From Pratylenchus scribneri (lineage: Eukaryota > Nematoda > Chromadorea > Rhabditida > Pratylenchidae): a DNA stretch of 64,000 bases. Numbering within the stretch: the stretch's first letter is position 1; every line of letters begins with the position of its first letter. The notes under the pieces were generated by a model. That model was not told where the DNA came from. It ran no database searches and saw only the letters and a list, made by a program, of their open reading frames with translations. Of this stretch, positions 1 through 12,515 are shown piece by piece. The DNA is taken from the NCBI GenBank assembly GCA_030063045.1, contig JAQSEB010000058.1:1302001-1366000 (forward strand), read 5' to 3'. The position numbers and the translations under genes are program-made.

Positions 1-2191
1 GAAAATGCTCTGCCGGATGGAGAAATGGATGAAAAACAGCAACAAAAATTGCAAATTGAAATGGGGGAAAAGGGCAACAACGGAAACAAAGGAAAAAACG
101 GCGGACGATTGAGCTATGAATTGGCCGACCCAAAAGAGAAGGACGGCAATGAAAATTGGAGGAATAAATCATTGGACAGTGCAGAATTGGTGGCCAACAA
201 TAATTTGACATCAAAGACAACAACAACAACACCGAAACCATCGCCGGCGGATGTGGCCCATTTTGGGGAATGGGAACAGCAACAAATGGCCACAACCGGA
301 CGACAGCCTCTGCCGGAATTCGATTTTGTCACGCAAAAACCGCCAATTGAAGGTGGGTACAAAAAATTCTATAAAAAAATTATCTTTTAATTCATAAAAA
401 AATAAAAACCATCCAATCATTGTATAAAATAATTTTTTTTTGATTTCCCTTCTCAAAATAGGCGACGGCTGCCAAACACGAAATATTGATGGCGAATGGG
501 TGGAACACTATCCGGATTCTGTGTTCCGTGAATTTCATGACTGGGCCGGACGATGTTCATCTTGGTTGGTTCAAAAATCAAAATATTTTTAAGGCCATAA
601 ATTTGGCCCAAAAAGAAATTATTAAATAATTAAGCAAGACAAAACTGTCCAAAAGTGTTCCAACATTTTTGATTTATATTAGATTTAAATGTTTACATTT
701 TTCGATTTAAAATTAGAACAATTTTAAAGTTATAAAATTCTTTTCCCCTTTTTCAGGTGCGAATGTTCACCCACAAATGGAACTGCAAAATGCCATCCAC
801 TGGGCTGTCTTTCCGATGTTCTTTGTGAGGCACGACACACCACTGTCGGTTGGTTCATAAATTTTAGCAAATATTTAAAAAAGGAAATAGTCTTTTTTAA
901 TTGAGTAGAAATTCTAGGCCCATTCCCAAAGCAATTTAGCCTATCAGCTATCAGATAACGATGTAGGAATTCTTATAAAGTGGACCAAGGTTCGAATCCC
1001 ACATGCGGCTTTCCTTTTTTTTTAATTTAAATTTTTCAGTTTTTGGTCAACGCCTCTACCTCGAGGATCGTGGCGCATGCCAATGCCATGATGGACGATT
1101 TATTTGGTATTTTTCCATTGATTTTATATTTAAAATTGGTAATTAAACAGTGATTCGAGCGAACTCCGCCCTCAACTTGGCCCTGGCCTCTACCTGAGTT
1201 TGGGCTATTCAAAAGCGGAGTTGGACTTGATTCGACAAAAAGTGCCAAAACCGGTGTTGGAACGCAGTGGTTTGATTAGTCAAAGCAGTTCCGTTGTCAA
1301 AGGTAAATAAAAATATTTCCATCATTCAAATTAATTAAAAATAATCCCAAATAGATTTGGCCACTCGTTTGCAATTCGCATTGGAACGCATTTTGCCCGA
1401 GGGAATGCAATGCCGAGTTGCACTTTTGGAAAATTTTCCTCCAGAACAGGTTTGAAGAATTTGCAGAAATATTTAAAAATAATTTTAATTAATTAGAAAA
1501 TTCGGATCAATTTTCTAAGCCAAAAATATTTCGGGATTAAATTTTCCATCCAATGAATTTGATTGTCCATCTCTAATTCCATTTTTTGAAGGTCGTTCTG
1601 ATGCAGCTCCAATGGTTCGGCATCGATCCATCAGTGAATAACAGTCGAGCGAAATGGCACAGTGGAAAAATGGAAAAGGTTTGTTAAAAATTAAATTTCC
1701 CGAAAGAAATTAAAATAGATTGGTCAGCCTATGAATATTTTTATTTAATTAGAAAAGAGAGCCGAAATTTACAATTTGCTCTAGGGCATCGTCAAACTTA
1801 ATTAATGAAAAGATTAATAATTTTGACGATAAAATAAATCAAAATAAAATTTTAATTATTTTCATTAAAAAATAATAATTTCCCCACATATTTTTTTCAG
1901 CATTGTTCGGCCTATGTCCGCGAATTGGAGTTGATTTTTCTGCTGGAGAAGGCTCCTCGCTATCAGCTTCTGCTTTCAACGATCAAACAAATTCGGGTCA
2001 TCGACCTTTTGGACGCATTGCCGCAAAATTCAGCAACAAAAATGTTTAGGATAGGACCAATAAATTCATTGTTTTTTCCATTTTCTTTGTTGTACATGAT
2101 AACATCCCCACATACAAATGTATTATCTCCCATCCTCCTTCCATTCATTCTGCCAATTCTAGTCAATTTTATTCTTTTATTCAGGCTTTAA
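1..2191 (+). CDS. Cysteine-rich, probably GPI-anchored protein; GDNF-receptor/GAS1-like candidate (5' partial)
   Basis: Eight exons chain in phase: up to 352, 462-564, 757-848, 1040-1106, 1151-1302, 1355-1449, 1592-1678 and 1901-2191. From the ATG at 25 this gives 404 aa, but the frame is open to position 1, so the true start may lie outside the window. The N-terminal part is low-complexity and rich in Lys, Asn and Gln. The middle holds closely spaced cysteines (pattern CxC...C...C...C) followed by RGACQCHDGRFIC and GLYLSLGYSK. The last 45 residues are strongly hydrophobic, as in a GPI-attachment signal. From memory, the cysteine pattern, the LGYSK stretch and the hydrophobic tail recall the invertebrate GDNF-receptor-like/GAS1 family (C. 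elegans phas-1 type). That family call is inference. The exon structure is well supported. Confidence 0.55.
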
Positions 2192-3126
2192 AATTGTTTT
2201 CCCATTTTATTCCCTCATTTCCCAATGAAAAGTGCCGCCCATTTTATTGCTCAATTTTTGTATTTTTTATTCAATTTTGAGAGAGAAGAAATAAAGTATT
2301 TCAATATAAATAATCGAAAAGGTTGGAAAATTTAGCTCGTTATTTTAGAATTAAAGGAAAAAAATTTTTGTCCTTACACGGAATTGAACCTCCATCGATA
2401 AGAGTAAAAATTGCGCGTGTAAGGTGTAACCAACTGCGCTAACGGGCTCACTTAACCGGGTGTTTAATAACTTTTACTTATGTTAAATTTTTACGAAGTA
2501 TTTCAAGTTCCATGGAACGCTTCCAAAAATCAATAATAATAATCGATAATTCCTAAATTCTCTAATAAAAAATTACAAAATTTTTTCGAATCAATTTATT
2601 CAAATTCACCAATAGCTAGCAATTTATAATTTTATTAAAACAATAAAAAAGCGAATATAAATAAAGCAGTTTTGAGAAAAGATGATGGGAGATTCTTCTA
2701 ATATACGGTGATCAAATTTGTGTGAGAATATATGATAAATTGAGGATTATTAAAATGTTATTAAAATTGGTGACTAGAAGGGAAAATATAATATGTGCGC
2801 AATTTTGTGTTGGAGATCATTTTCTTCGATTCATTATTTATTCATATTTTGTTCATTTTTGCTTTACATAATGGAACAATTTGATGAGATGGAACTTTTC
2901 GGGATGAAGCACAACTAAAAATAATATAAAAATTATTATTTACAAATAAATATTTTATAATTAAAGCCAAAATTCAATATAGAATATATTCCAAAAAATA
3001 TGATATTTTTTTGCATTGAAATAAAACAAAAACGTTTGAATTTTTTGGTTGAATTTTTCAATTTTTTTACAAAAAAGAGTAAAAAATTAATGAGCTAATT
3101 TAATAAATTAAAGTTAATAATAAAGT
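2192..3126. other. Convergent intergenic region
   Basis: AT-rich spacer between the 3' ends of two convergent genes. An AATAAA-type poly(A) signal near 2290 suits the upstream gene. Apart from the tRNA-like element at 2370-2449 I see no coding potential. Confidence 0.6.
2370..2449 (-). pseudogene. tRNA-like element (degenerate)
   Basis: On the minus strand there is a good A-box (TAGCGCAGTTGG) and a near-consensus B-box (GGTTCAATTCC) at roughly tRNA spacing. The acceptor stem does not pair and the T stem has mismatches, so this is a decayed tRNA or a tRNA-derived repeat rather than a working tRNA gene. Confidence 0.4.
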
Positions 3127-6100
3127 CTAAACGAACCCGTTGCTTTCCAAAAATGAAAAATTGGCCGCCTTTTGAGCCCAGTCGAAAACGCACTCTGGCC
3201 ATTTCGATCCTCTCCACACAATGGCGTTGCTAAAATTGAATTGGTGTAATTCGAAAATATTTCAATTTTTAAAATATTTCGGATATCAAAAATCCAAATC
3301 TCTAAATTAAATTTGATATTTTTTTCATAATTTAATTTCAGCTCAAATTTAGGATACTAATTAATTTTTAAAAATTTCAAAGTGAATACTTTGAGTACTC
3401 TGCAAGAATCCAACAATTTCTTCAGATGAGCTGCACAAAATTTTTTGCTGACTTCATTGATTTCCTTGATTGGATGTTTCCGAATTGGTTGGACCTTAAA
3501 AATTGTTTTTATTTTATTTGTTTTTGTGAAGTAGGAAAAAGGAACTAAAAATAAAATTTGAAATTAATTTAAATAGATAATTAATTAAAAATGATAATTC
3601 GGGGCATTAGTTTTTGGTTTCAAAAAATTGTTTTTAATGGAAAATGGATTAAAGCCGGCAAATTTTTCCTATTTTGATTTGCTATTTAAATAAAAAAAAC
3701 CGACATATGGCCTCGTTTCTGAGAAAATCAATTCGCCGGTGGCCTGTCGAAGTAATCCTTCGGGTACTTCGCTGCATGTGTAAAAATCAGAACATTCCAC
3801 GGCGAATGTTACCTTAAAAAAAATAAATTTAATTAAAAATTTAATAGTATTTTAAAATATTATACGAAATTTCAGTTAATTTCCAAGAAAAAATCGATTA
3901 AAATTGCCAAAATAAATTTGATTTTTTTATTATTTTAATCTTTTTTGGTTAATTTTAATAATCGAATAATTTTATTTTATTTTCTCAATCCAACCTTTAA
4001 TTTGGTGAACACCCGAATTTGGCCATTTCCGCCGCATGTCAAACAATGCTTTTTGCCTTGGCCTTTGCAATGTTGACAATCGCGAATGCCACGGCCTTTA
4101 AATTTAAAATTTTAATTAAAAAAATATTATTAAAATATAAAATTTTAATTAAAAAAAATTAATTAAAATATAAAAGAAACCATGACAAAAAATGCACAAA
4201 TCATGTTGGCCAATGCCGGGCGGTGGCAAACCAGCTTTTGCCATAAAATGTACGGGCGTTCCGGCTGCATACGGTTTATCGCGTTGAGCACCCAAAAGCG
4301 CAGGTCGAATCATTGTGGCGCCCGAAAATGGATAACGGCCAGTCGAATTCATTCCGCCACCGGCAGATGTGCCACCAACTCCCGGAATAGGCGGATGGTC
4401 CTAGAAAAGAAGAGGAGAATATTATAAAATTTCATTTAATTATTTTTATTTAATTAAATATTCATTCATTTTTAACATTTCAAAATTATTTTAAATATTT
4501 AATTATAAATAAGAAAAATAAACTTACACCCGGAAATGTGCCAATCATTGGATGGGTGTAGAGTGCTGGATGGGCGACACCAGCTTTCATTCCGGTGCCT
4601 CTTAAATTTATAAATTTAGCAAAAAATGGCAAATTTTAAAGGAAAATTTTGCTCATAAATTGTAAATTTCCTCGTTGAATTCAATTTTGAAGATTAATTT
4701 TATTCACAAAATGACGTTTTTAAATTAATTAGTGAATTATTTAATTAACCTGCAATATGTGCATTTGTCAGTGCCAAATCCGCGACAATGGAAACAATGA
4801 ATGAGGGCATCGCCTTTGCAGGAATGGCATTTACTCAGTCGATGGGAATTTGGCATTTCCAAAATTTTTATCTGCAAAAAATGGGTAAAATTATAAGAAA
4901 ATTGTGCATTTATTATATATAATAAGTTCAAATTTTTGATTGATCACTTATAGTTATTAATTTGTTCCGAGAGAAAAAGAAATTATTACGTTTTGTTGAA
5001 ATTGGAATTAGTCGAAAAAAGTACCAGCCGAATGCGGGGATCGAACCCGTGATACCCAGATTAAAATTCTGTGGTTACTCTACCGACTAAGCCAAAGCGC
5101 CCAATGAGTATTGGTTGGATTTTTAAATGCCTATCACATTAAAAGGTATTTTTATATCGAATTTAGCTGGCAAATATTCATTGAGAATCTCATTCAAGAT
5201 TTATTATGGAAATTTATGAAAACCTGATTAACGAAATCATCGTCCGGTTGAATGTCAAAATCCCAAGGATTTTGTCCAAAATCAGAGTGAAAAACAGTTT
5301 TGACGGCCGCCGCAATTCGGTCACCTCCTCCGGCACCAACATTGGCTGCATTGGTTGAAACCAAATCGCCGGAAGAATTGACATTGACTGCATCACCGTA
5401 AATGTTGTTGGCCTAAAATTGAGGCAAATAATTTACTGATTATTGAGAAAAATATTAATTCAATATTCAATTAAATTTGGAAATTAAATCGATTAAAATT
5501 TTTTATGTCATTTAGTCATCAATAATTCAACAAGTAAAATTCATTCTTTAAAATGATATCATATTTAATTCTGGATTTTTCTATAAAATTTTTCAATTTT
5601 TTTTGAAAATTAAAATTATTGCTTATTACAATTCCTTCTCTGAATTTGTAATATAAAATAATTGGATATTATATTAGAATATATGAATTATCTCAAAATA
5701 CTTTAACAATCTCAAAAATAATTTTTCAGGCACAAATGCATTTTTTAAATAAAATATTTTAATTACCTGATTTGCCACCGCCAAATTCTCATTTGTCCGA
5801 CTTCGGCCCAAAGATGAGCAGCCACTGCTGCCACTTTCGATTGCCTCTGCTGTGCTTCGCGTTTCCGTAAAACTTTCCAGAACATACTAAAAAATATAAA
5901 AAATAATTAAATTTTACCATAAAAATTCCTCACATGATAGCAACAAAGTTGGGCGATGTCTTCAAAAATCATTTTGTCAATTGTCCTCGAATTCCAGCAT
6001 TTCCGGCGTTTTGCCTCCACCAAAAGTGATTTTCGAATTTCGTCCTCACTGATGTGACCGGCATAGTCCGATGCGGCATTGGCCGTATTTTCCGTATCCT

Positions 6101-6672
6101 TTTGAAGATCTATAAAAAATTTTAATACAATCAAGTCGATAGCAATGGAAATTAGCACTATATTTTAATTTTTAAATATTTTCATAAAGAAATTTTATTT
6201 AATTTCTGGCTTATTAATGATAAGTTTTGATATTTTTTATACAAATTATATTTTTATGAGAAATTAGAAAGCTTTTTTAAAAATATAATCGTTCCATAAA
6301 ATTCAACCGAAAACCTGTATTCAATTTTTTAACCTATACCCATTCTCTTTCTTCTAATCTAAACTAAATTCACAAAATCTTTCTTTTTGATATGAATGCA
6401 GTTTTAAGCTTTTAAAAGTGAGAAAAATAATTTAAATAAATTATACCATCATTTCCGAGCATTTTCTCAAGTTCTCTCAGCTGTTGACTTGTCGAGCGGT
6501 CGTCCTCATTGGGTACGGGCACCGGGGCGAAATTGAGGAATGCACCGGGAGCAGAGGAATTGTGTAGATTGGCGGCGGAAACATCAACACCAGCAGAGCA
6601 TGCGGTCTTGGCCAATTGGTGTTGTTTTGGCCTTTGCATTTCGGGTGTTTTTGGCTTGGCTGTTGATGACAT
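3127..6672 (-). CDS. ssu-2: SSU-2/SSUH2 family protein with CxxCxG zinc-finger-like repeats
   Basis: A minus-strand gene of about ten exons. It starts at the ATG complementary to 6670-6672 (MSSTAKPKTPEMQRP...) and stops at the TAG complementary to 3127-3129. Recognisable exons include 6110-5935 (ISEDEIRKSLLVEAKRRKCW), 5410-5220, 4870-4750 (CHSCKGDALIHCFHC), 4400-4180 (GLPPPGIGQHDLC), 4097-3995 (GRGIRDCQHCKGQGKKHC), 3810-3700, 3495-3384 and the last coding exon ending at 3127. The cysteine pairs spaced CxxC and followed by G are DnaJ-type repeats, and their order with the GLPPPGIG segment matches the SSUH2/SSU-2 family. C. elegans ssu-2 was found as a suppressor of a sup-family mutant; the vertebrate homologue is linked to tooth development. 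The biochemical role is unknown. The intron between 4940 and 5215 contains a tRNA-Lys-like element. Confidence 0.75.
5027..5101 (-). pseudogene. tRNA-Lys(UUU)-like element inside an ssu-2 intron
   Basis: The minus strand has a perfect A-box (TGGCTTAGTCGG), a B-box (GGTTCGATCCC), and an anticodon arm of four good pairs around the loop ATTTTAA, which would give anticodon UUU. The T stem pairs. The acceptor strands GGCGCTT and ATTCGGC pair at only four of seven positions, so I call it a tRNA pseudogene or tRNA-derived repeat. It could still bind RNA polymerase III, because both internal promoter boxes are intact. Confidence 0.55.
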
Positions 6673-7993
6673 TTTATGTTAGTTTTATTTATGTGTTGTG
6701 TTTGCAATTTTGTCGAAAAGGTGAAGACAAATGAGGGTGGGTGAAATTCAATCCATATTTCTTTTTAAGAAATTAATCAAGTAGTCAATATTTTTGAAGG
6801 GAATTATGATTGAAATTGAGGAGGGAAATCATCTAAATTTTAAATGTTTTAAAATAATATATAAGCTAAATGTTTAAAAAAATACTGGAAAGGAATGTTG
6901 GGATTGCTTTTGTGTGAAAAAAAAATGAAAAGCTCGCAAAAGTTCTTCCAAAACTGCTGTTATGCTTTTTATAAATTGTCAAATCCCATTGGGGGACAAA
7001 CACACACGCACAAATTCTTTCAAAATTCTGGCTTTTCCTTTTCCCTTAACACCCTTTTTTGCTGCTGTTTTTTATTTTCACATTCGGAGTTAAGAGAAAT
7101 AAACTAAAAATGTCAAGAACGGCGCTTTCAAAGTTATTCGGTCCTAAGGTCGGGGGTCCAAAGGCAGCTGTCAAGAATAGGAAAGCGGATGGAATGGATG
7201 CTGGCTGGTAGAGGATTGAATAAAGGGATGGAATTTTTGACTGGATGGCCATATATTGGCTTGAAACCGGCTCTTGGTGGCTCAATTCCATTTCATTTTC
7301 ATCCACATACTTGCATTAAATATGGATAAGTTTGTATGGAATATTGCGTATTGGGAACTTTTACAATTCTTTATGCCAGCGAATGCTTTGCTCAAGGGCT
7401 GGATATTTAGATTGGAATTGGGAATTGAGGGAAAAACATTCAGTATCAAATTCCGGCTAATTCGCAATTTAAGAATGATGTATGCCTTATTGCCTTTTTT
7501 TTTGGAAATTAGCATAATAGCAAATGCCAATAATGTGCCGTGCTTAGTTTCATATGGCACTATTGGGTACTGTCATCACAGGCACCGTGCCGGTAGCTCT
7601 CTGCTCGCCCCTATTTATTCTCGAATCTCGAGTCTCGCTCGACCCGACCGCGACCTTGCCCTTGAGATTAGTGATTGCGATAAATGAGGAGGGAAAAAAA
7701 GAAAGAAACAAATTGGATTAAATGTCATAAATTTTTATTAAAATAATAAAATTTAATTCAAATATTGATGCAATATCTTTTTAAAATTTTAAATTTTTAG
7801 AGAATCGAATCTCTCGAGACTCGAGATCGAGAATCAACAATCAAATCATTCAGCAACTAGCTTTCGCTTGATAATTATAAATGGAAAAATGAATAATGAT
7901 TTTATTTTTTGTAAAGTTTTTTGATTTTTCACTGAAGAGGAAAAATTCACCATGACATTTCTTTTCAGATAAAGTTAAGCTAAAAATTAGAAA
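6673..7993. promoter_or_regulatory. Divergent intergenic region between ssu-2 and the MOG gene
   Basis: This is the shared upstream region of ssu-2 (-) and the MOG gene (+). A GAGGGTG motif lies at 6733-6739, 60 nt upstream of the ssu-2 start. A more GC-rich patch at 7570-7660 and an imperfect palindrome at 7800-7835 (repeats of TCGAG) stand out. A 33-codon reading frame at 7110-7211 is listed separately. I see no larger gene; longer open frames on both strands here have no recognisable motif. Confidence 0.45.
7110..7211 (+). CDS. Possible 33-aa small ORF
   Basis: ATG to TAG encodes 33 residues starting MSRTALSKLFGPKVGG, rich in Lys, Gly and Ala. Its codon choice is more like the real exons than the AT-rich DNA around it. 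TGGTAGAG at its end could also be a splice donor, so it might instead be a first exon. I do not recognise it and the evidence is weak. Confidence 0.2.
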   Translation: MSRTALSKLFGPKVGGPKAAVKNRKADGMDAGW

Positions 7994-8950
7994 ATGGATA
8001 AAATAAGTGAAAAATTGAAAGAAATTCGTCAAAAAGCGATCGATAAGAAAAATGAGCATAAAAAACGAATGGAGGCATTAAGAGCAGCGAAAAAAGGTAA
8101 CCTAATTAATTAATGTCCTTTAATTATATTCATATTTTTTAGCAAAAATGGCAACATCGACAAAGATGGCTGCTGAAGATGAGAACAAGAAGCCCATTCA
8201 TCTGCCAAAAACCAAAATGCAAACACGAAATAAGAACATGGAGCTCAATCGCGTGCCAATCTCGACCAAATCAAAGGAGCAAGAAACAATGAAAACAAAG
8301 AAAGAAGGAAATCGAAAAGAAAACAAAATTATGCGAATTTGCATTTTAACAGTCAGTGATTCCTCATCAAAAAAGCCGGAATTAGACAAGAGCGGCCCTT
8401 TGCTGGCTAAAATTTTGCAAAAGTCGAAAAATTTGGAGACTGAAATTCTCGATCAAAGCATTTTGGCCGATGAGAAGGACTTAATTATGGAATATTTGTG
8501 GTAGATGATTAATCTAAAAAAATTTTAACATTCTTCATTTAAGCACATATTCGACGAATGCCGATTGCATTTTGACGACGGGCGGGACTGGAATGGGAAA
8601 AAGGGATGTAACACCGGAGGCTACAAAGGAAGTGATCGAGCGAGAATGTCCCGGAATTGTGACGGCCATTTTGATGCGGGGACTTCAGGTCAGATAAAGA
8701 GGCAAAATTAGGAATTTTATTGATAAAAATTCCCCCACATTTTCAGGCAACACCATTTGCGGCATTGACTCGTCTGGCAGCCGGGATCCGCAACAATTGT
8801 CTGATCGTGAATTTGCCGGGCAGTCCGAAAGCAGTTTCCGAAGGGCTTGATGTGTTGGAGCCAATGTTGCCACATGCAATCGCATTGTTGAAGGATAAAC
8901 ACGAGGAAATTGACCGAGACCATCAGGCAATCAATTCACAAGCGGACTGA
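7994..8950 (+). CDS. Molybdopterin adenylyltransferase (MogA / gephyrin G-domain type)
   Basis: Four exons (7994-8096, 8143-8500, 8544-8688, 8747-8950) give 269 aa. The first ~105 residues are a lysine-rich, helical extension of low complexity. The catalytic domain then begins with [12 protein letters not shown] and carries the signature [16 protein letters not shown], followed by LPGSPKAV. These are the MPT-binding and adenylylation motifs of the MogA/Cnx1G/gephyrin-G family, which adenylates molybdopterin before metal insertion in molybdenum-cofactor synthesis. There is no MoeA/gephyrin E domain, so the protein is single-domain as in C. elegans. A splice-acceptor-like TTAG lies 3 nt before the ATG, which suggests a trans-splice site. 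DDX54 starts 212 nt downstream on the same strand. Confidence 0.88.
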
Positions 8951-9161
8951 ACCAATTCAAATGACAGCATGGCTCATATTTAATCAAATACGGCGTAAAA
9001 CGAAAACATAACCATTTATCAAAGCCTTCATTCATTCCATTTTTGCATTTTGATAAATAAATATTTATTAAATTAATTTTATATTTATATTTTATTTTCA
9101 ATGTTTAAACAATTTATAATTCATATTAATCGTCGAATTTTCCATTTAATTTTTTAAAAGA

Positions 9162-12100
9162 ATGAAAAAAGTAGAAGAAACTGAAATTATGGAAAGTGAC
9201 ATTGAAGAGGAAGAAGATTATGCCCAGTTGAATGCCAACCAAAATAGAAAGCAGAAAAAGGCGGGCGGTTGGCAATCAATGGGTTTGTTTTCATTTTGCT
9301 AATTTGAAATTATTGGTTTATTAAGAGAGTAATTAATATTAAGAAAACTATGGAGTAAATATGATCAAAAATAATTTTTAATTGACCAATAGTAATTTGT
9401 TTACTTCCATTAAAACTATTGATTGACGGTTGATATCGCAGTGTTAAAATCAATTTATTGATTTTAAAATACTACTAATAAATAATTATTAAGCTAATTA
9501 GCAATGAAAATATTCCACAAAAAATTTAAATTCTTTAACATTAAACTATTTCCAGGCCTTGACCATCCGGTCTTCAAGGGAATAGTGAAGAAAGGCTACC
9601 GGCAACCGACGCCAATCCAGCGAAAGGCTATTCCGCTGATCTGTTCGGGCAAAGATGTGGTGGCCATGTCCAGGACTGGGTCGGGCAAAACGGCGGCTTT
9701 CGTCGTTCCAATGCTCCAAAAGTTGAAAAAACGCGACACTCGAGGCATCCGGGCTTTGCTATTTTCGCCCACCCGCGAATTGGCCCTTCAAACATTTAAA
9801 ATTGTCAAAGAGGTTTTTTTGAGAAATGCAATTGAATAATTGTTTTAAATTTTTAGCTTGGCCGTTACACTGGCCTCTTTTGTGCTTGTTTAATCGGCGG
9901 CGACAGTATGGACGAACAATTCGCCGTCCTTCATCAACACCCGGACATGTATATTCATGGAATAAATTATCAATTCAATTTAATTTTTCAGCCTTTTGGC
10001 CACCCCGGGTCGTCTTCTTCACGTTGTGGTGGAAATGAGCCTAAAGTTGAGCGCCGTTCAATATTTGGTATTTGACGAGGCTGATCGACTATTCGAGATG
10101 GGATTTGCCGATCAAATTAAGGTAATTTTTCAAAAAAAGTCATCAATTTTAAATTCTAATTAAAATAATTCTTTCAGGAAATTCTGAAACGAGTGCCTCC
10201 AATGCGTCAAACTCTGCTCTTCTCGGCCACTTTGCCAAAAATGTTGGTCGATTTTGCCAAAGCCGGACTCCGCGACCCAGAGCTAGGTTAGGTCTACTTC
10301 TTTTATTTTATAATTAAACATTTTTTCAATTTTGCAGTCCGTCTCGACGTTGAATCCAAACTCAGCGAAAAACTCTCCCTGGTTTTTGCCCAATGTCGTC
10401 AAACCGAAAAATTGCCCGTCCTTTTGCATTTGTGCCGTGCCCTCTGTCGTGAGGCCAAAAAAACGTTGATATTTTGTGCCACAATGAAACATGTTGAATT
10501 TGTGGTCGCCCTTTTGAGGGAGGCCGGCCTCGACCCGGCATTCCTCTACAGCCAATTGGATCCGGTGGCACGAAAACAGAATATTTCAAGGTTTTAAAAC
10601 CATTTACCTCCCTTTTTTGACATTTTTTGGTTCAGGTTCCGAAATGAGGATTGTCCACTTTTGGTTGTGACCGACATTGCGGCCCGGGGCGTCGACATTC
10701 CCCTCCTGGATTTTGCCATCAATTTCCATTTTCCACCTAAGCCAAAACTTTTTGTGCATCGAGTTGGTCAGTTTTAATTGATTTTTATTACGATTAAAAA
10801 TATTACTAATTGGCCAAAACATCTAAGGTCGCGTGGCCCGTGCCGGCAAATCTGGCACATCAATTTCCTTTGTTGCCCCCGACGAAATGCCATATTTGGT
10901 GGATTTATTCCTTTTCATTGGTCGACCAATGGAATTTGTGAATTCCGCCGAGCCGGCAAGAAAATGGATTAAAAATGGTATGGAAAAATTTAATAAAATT
11001 AATTAATTTTTTTAAAGAAAATTCCGCCCTAATTGGCACATTTCCGGACACACTTTCACATTTGGAGACCGAATTTCTGCTTAACCTCCAACAAAATTCC
11101 ATCGAAATTGTATTAATTAACAATTTAATTCAAATTTAAAATTTATTTTTATAGTCCGATTTGTTGCATAAATCCGAAAATGCAATGAAAAAATATGAAA
11201 GAACTCGACCTCCGGCCTCGGCTGAATCCGTTCGACGTGTCAAACGTGAAAAGGCCGAATTCCAAGCAACCGGGCCGCATCCATTTTTCCTTCAAGCCGA
11301 ATTATTCCCCGAAATTTCGCCAACCGAAAATGGGAGGGAAGGCAACGGAATGGATGGAGGGGAACATCAACAACATCAAATATTGCAGAAAATTCGAAAT
11401 TGGCGACCAAATCAGGTTCAATAATTTATATTAAAATTGTTTAAAATATATCCTTTTTAGGCGATTTTCCAACTCCAAAATAGTTTGGGTCGGGCGGGCA
11501 CTTCCGCGACCGATCGCACAGCTAATGGCCAACCTTCACAAAAATTGGGCCGAATGGAGGAGCAAAGGGCACGAGAACGAGCCCAAAATTTTGTGGCCTA
11601 TCATCCGACGGATGCGAACACTGAAGCCGGATTGGCTGTCCACCAAGGGAATGACAACAATTTTGAGGTTATTTTTACATTTTTAATTAAATTAAAAATT
11701 GCTAATTTTTTGTAGAACGCAGCCCGGAATGCCAGTTTGGATTTGGGTGCAGACGACGAGAAGGGAATGTATTTGGAGGGGAAACGAAGAGTTTGGGATC
11801 GAAAGAAGAAGAAATTCGTTGGACAAGATGGGCCATCACAAAAGAGAGTGAAGACGGAGGAGGGTGGATGGGTGCCGGCCAGCTACAAAAGTGGACGATA
11901 CGAAAAATGGAAACGGGGCCAAAAAGTTGAGGACATCCAAGGAGGAGAGGGCGGCGATGGTGGAGATGAGGCTGAAAATGGCGGCGGTGGTCGCCGAGGT
12001 TTTGGAGGTTAGTTAAAATTTTTGCCTAAATTAAAAATGTTTATTTCCAGTTAAAAACCATCGGATGAAGAATAAATTCAAAGGAGGAGAAGGGGAAAAT

Positions 12101-12280
12101 GCCGGCAAAGGAAAGAGGAATGAACTGAAAAATGTGGACCAAATTATGAAAGCTCGACGGAAAAAAGCTCGATTGGAAGCCTATCAAAGCCACAGAAGAC
12201 AGGAAAATTTGAAGAGGAAAATGAGGACCGGGAAAAGTTCGAGTGATGCTGGCGGTGGAGGAAGAAAGAAGAGATCTTGA
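9162..12280 (+). CDS. ddx-54: ATP-dependent RNA helicase DDX54/Dbp10
   Basis: Thirteen exons (9162-9282, 9556-9812, 9857-9948, 9992-10121, 10178-10286, 10338-10590, 10636-10766, 10828-10977, 11018-11109, 11155-11415, 11461-11667, 11716-12007, 12051-12280) join to 774 aa, a little shorter than the ~880 of human DDX54. DEAD-box motifs appear in order: Q motif ([14 protein letters not shown]), Walker A (TGSGKT), Ia (PTRELALQ), Ib (ATPGR), II (DEAD), III (SAT) and VI (HRVGRVARAG). [19 protein letters not shown] and [13 protein letters not shown] are specific to DDX54. The C-terminus is basic and Gly-rich, with a [24 protein letters not shown] tail like Dbp10. It acts in the nucleolus in large-ribosomal-subunit assembly. 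AAAAG just before the ATG is a possible trans-splice acceptor. Confidence 0.95.
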
Positions 12281-12515
12281 TGATGAGATGCCATTGAATT
12301 TATTTGTTATTGTTATTTTTTGAATTTTTCGGAACAATTAAAACTTTTGCAAAGCGATAAAACAATATATAAATTAGATTTTAATTGATTAATAAAAGGA
12401 AAATTATTCGGCCAATAATACCTTTATGTCTATAACGTTTATTATTTATATGCAAATATAATTTATTAAAATACAATTTAATCAGATCTACATATCAATC
12501 AATCATATTTAAATA

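Noticed and set aside
7274..7687. 137-codon frame upstream of the MOG gene
   Set aside because: No family resemblance, poor codon composition, an equally open antisense frame at 7282-7560, and no splice or start support.
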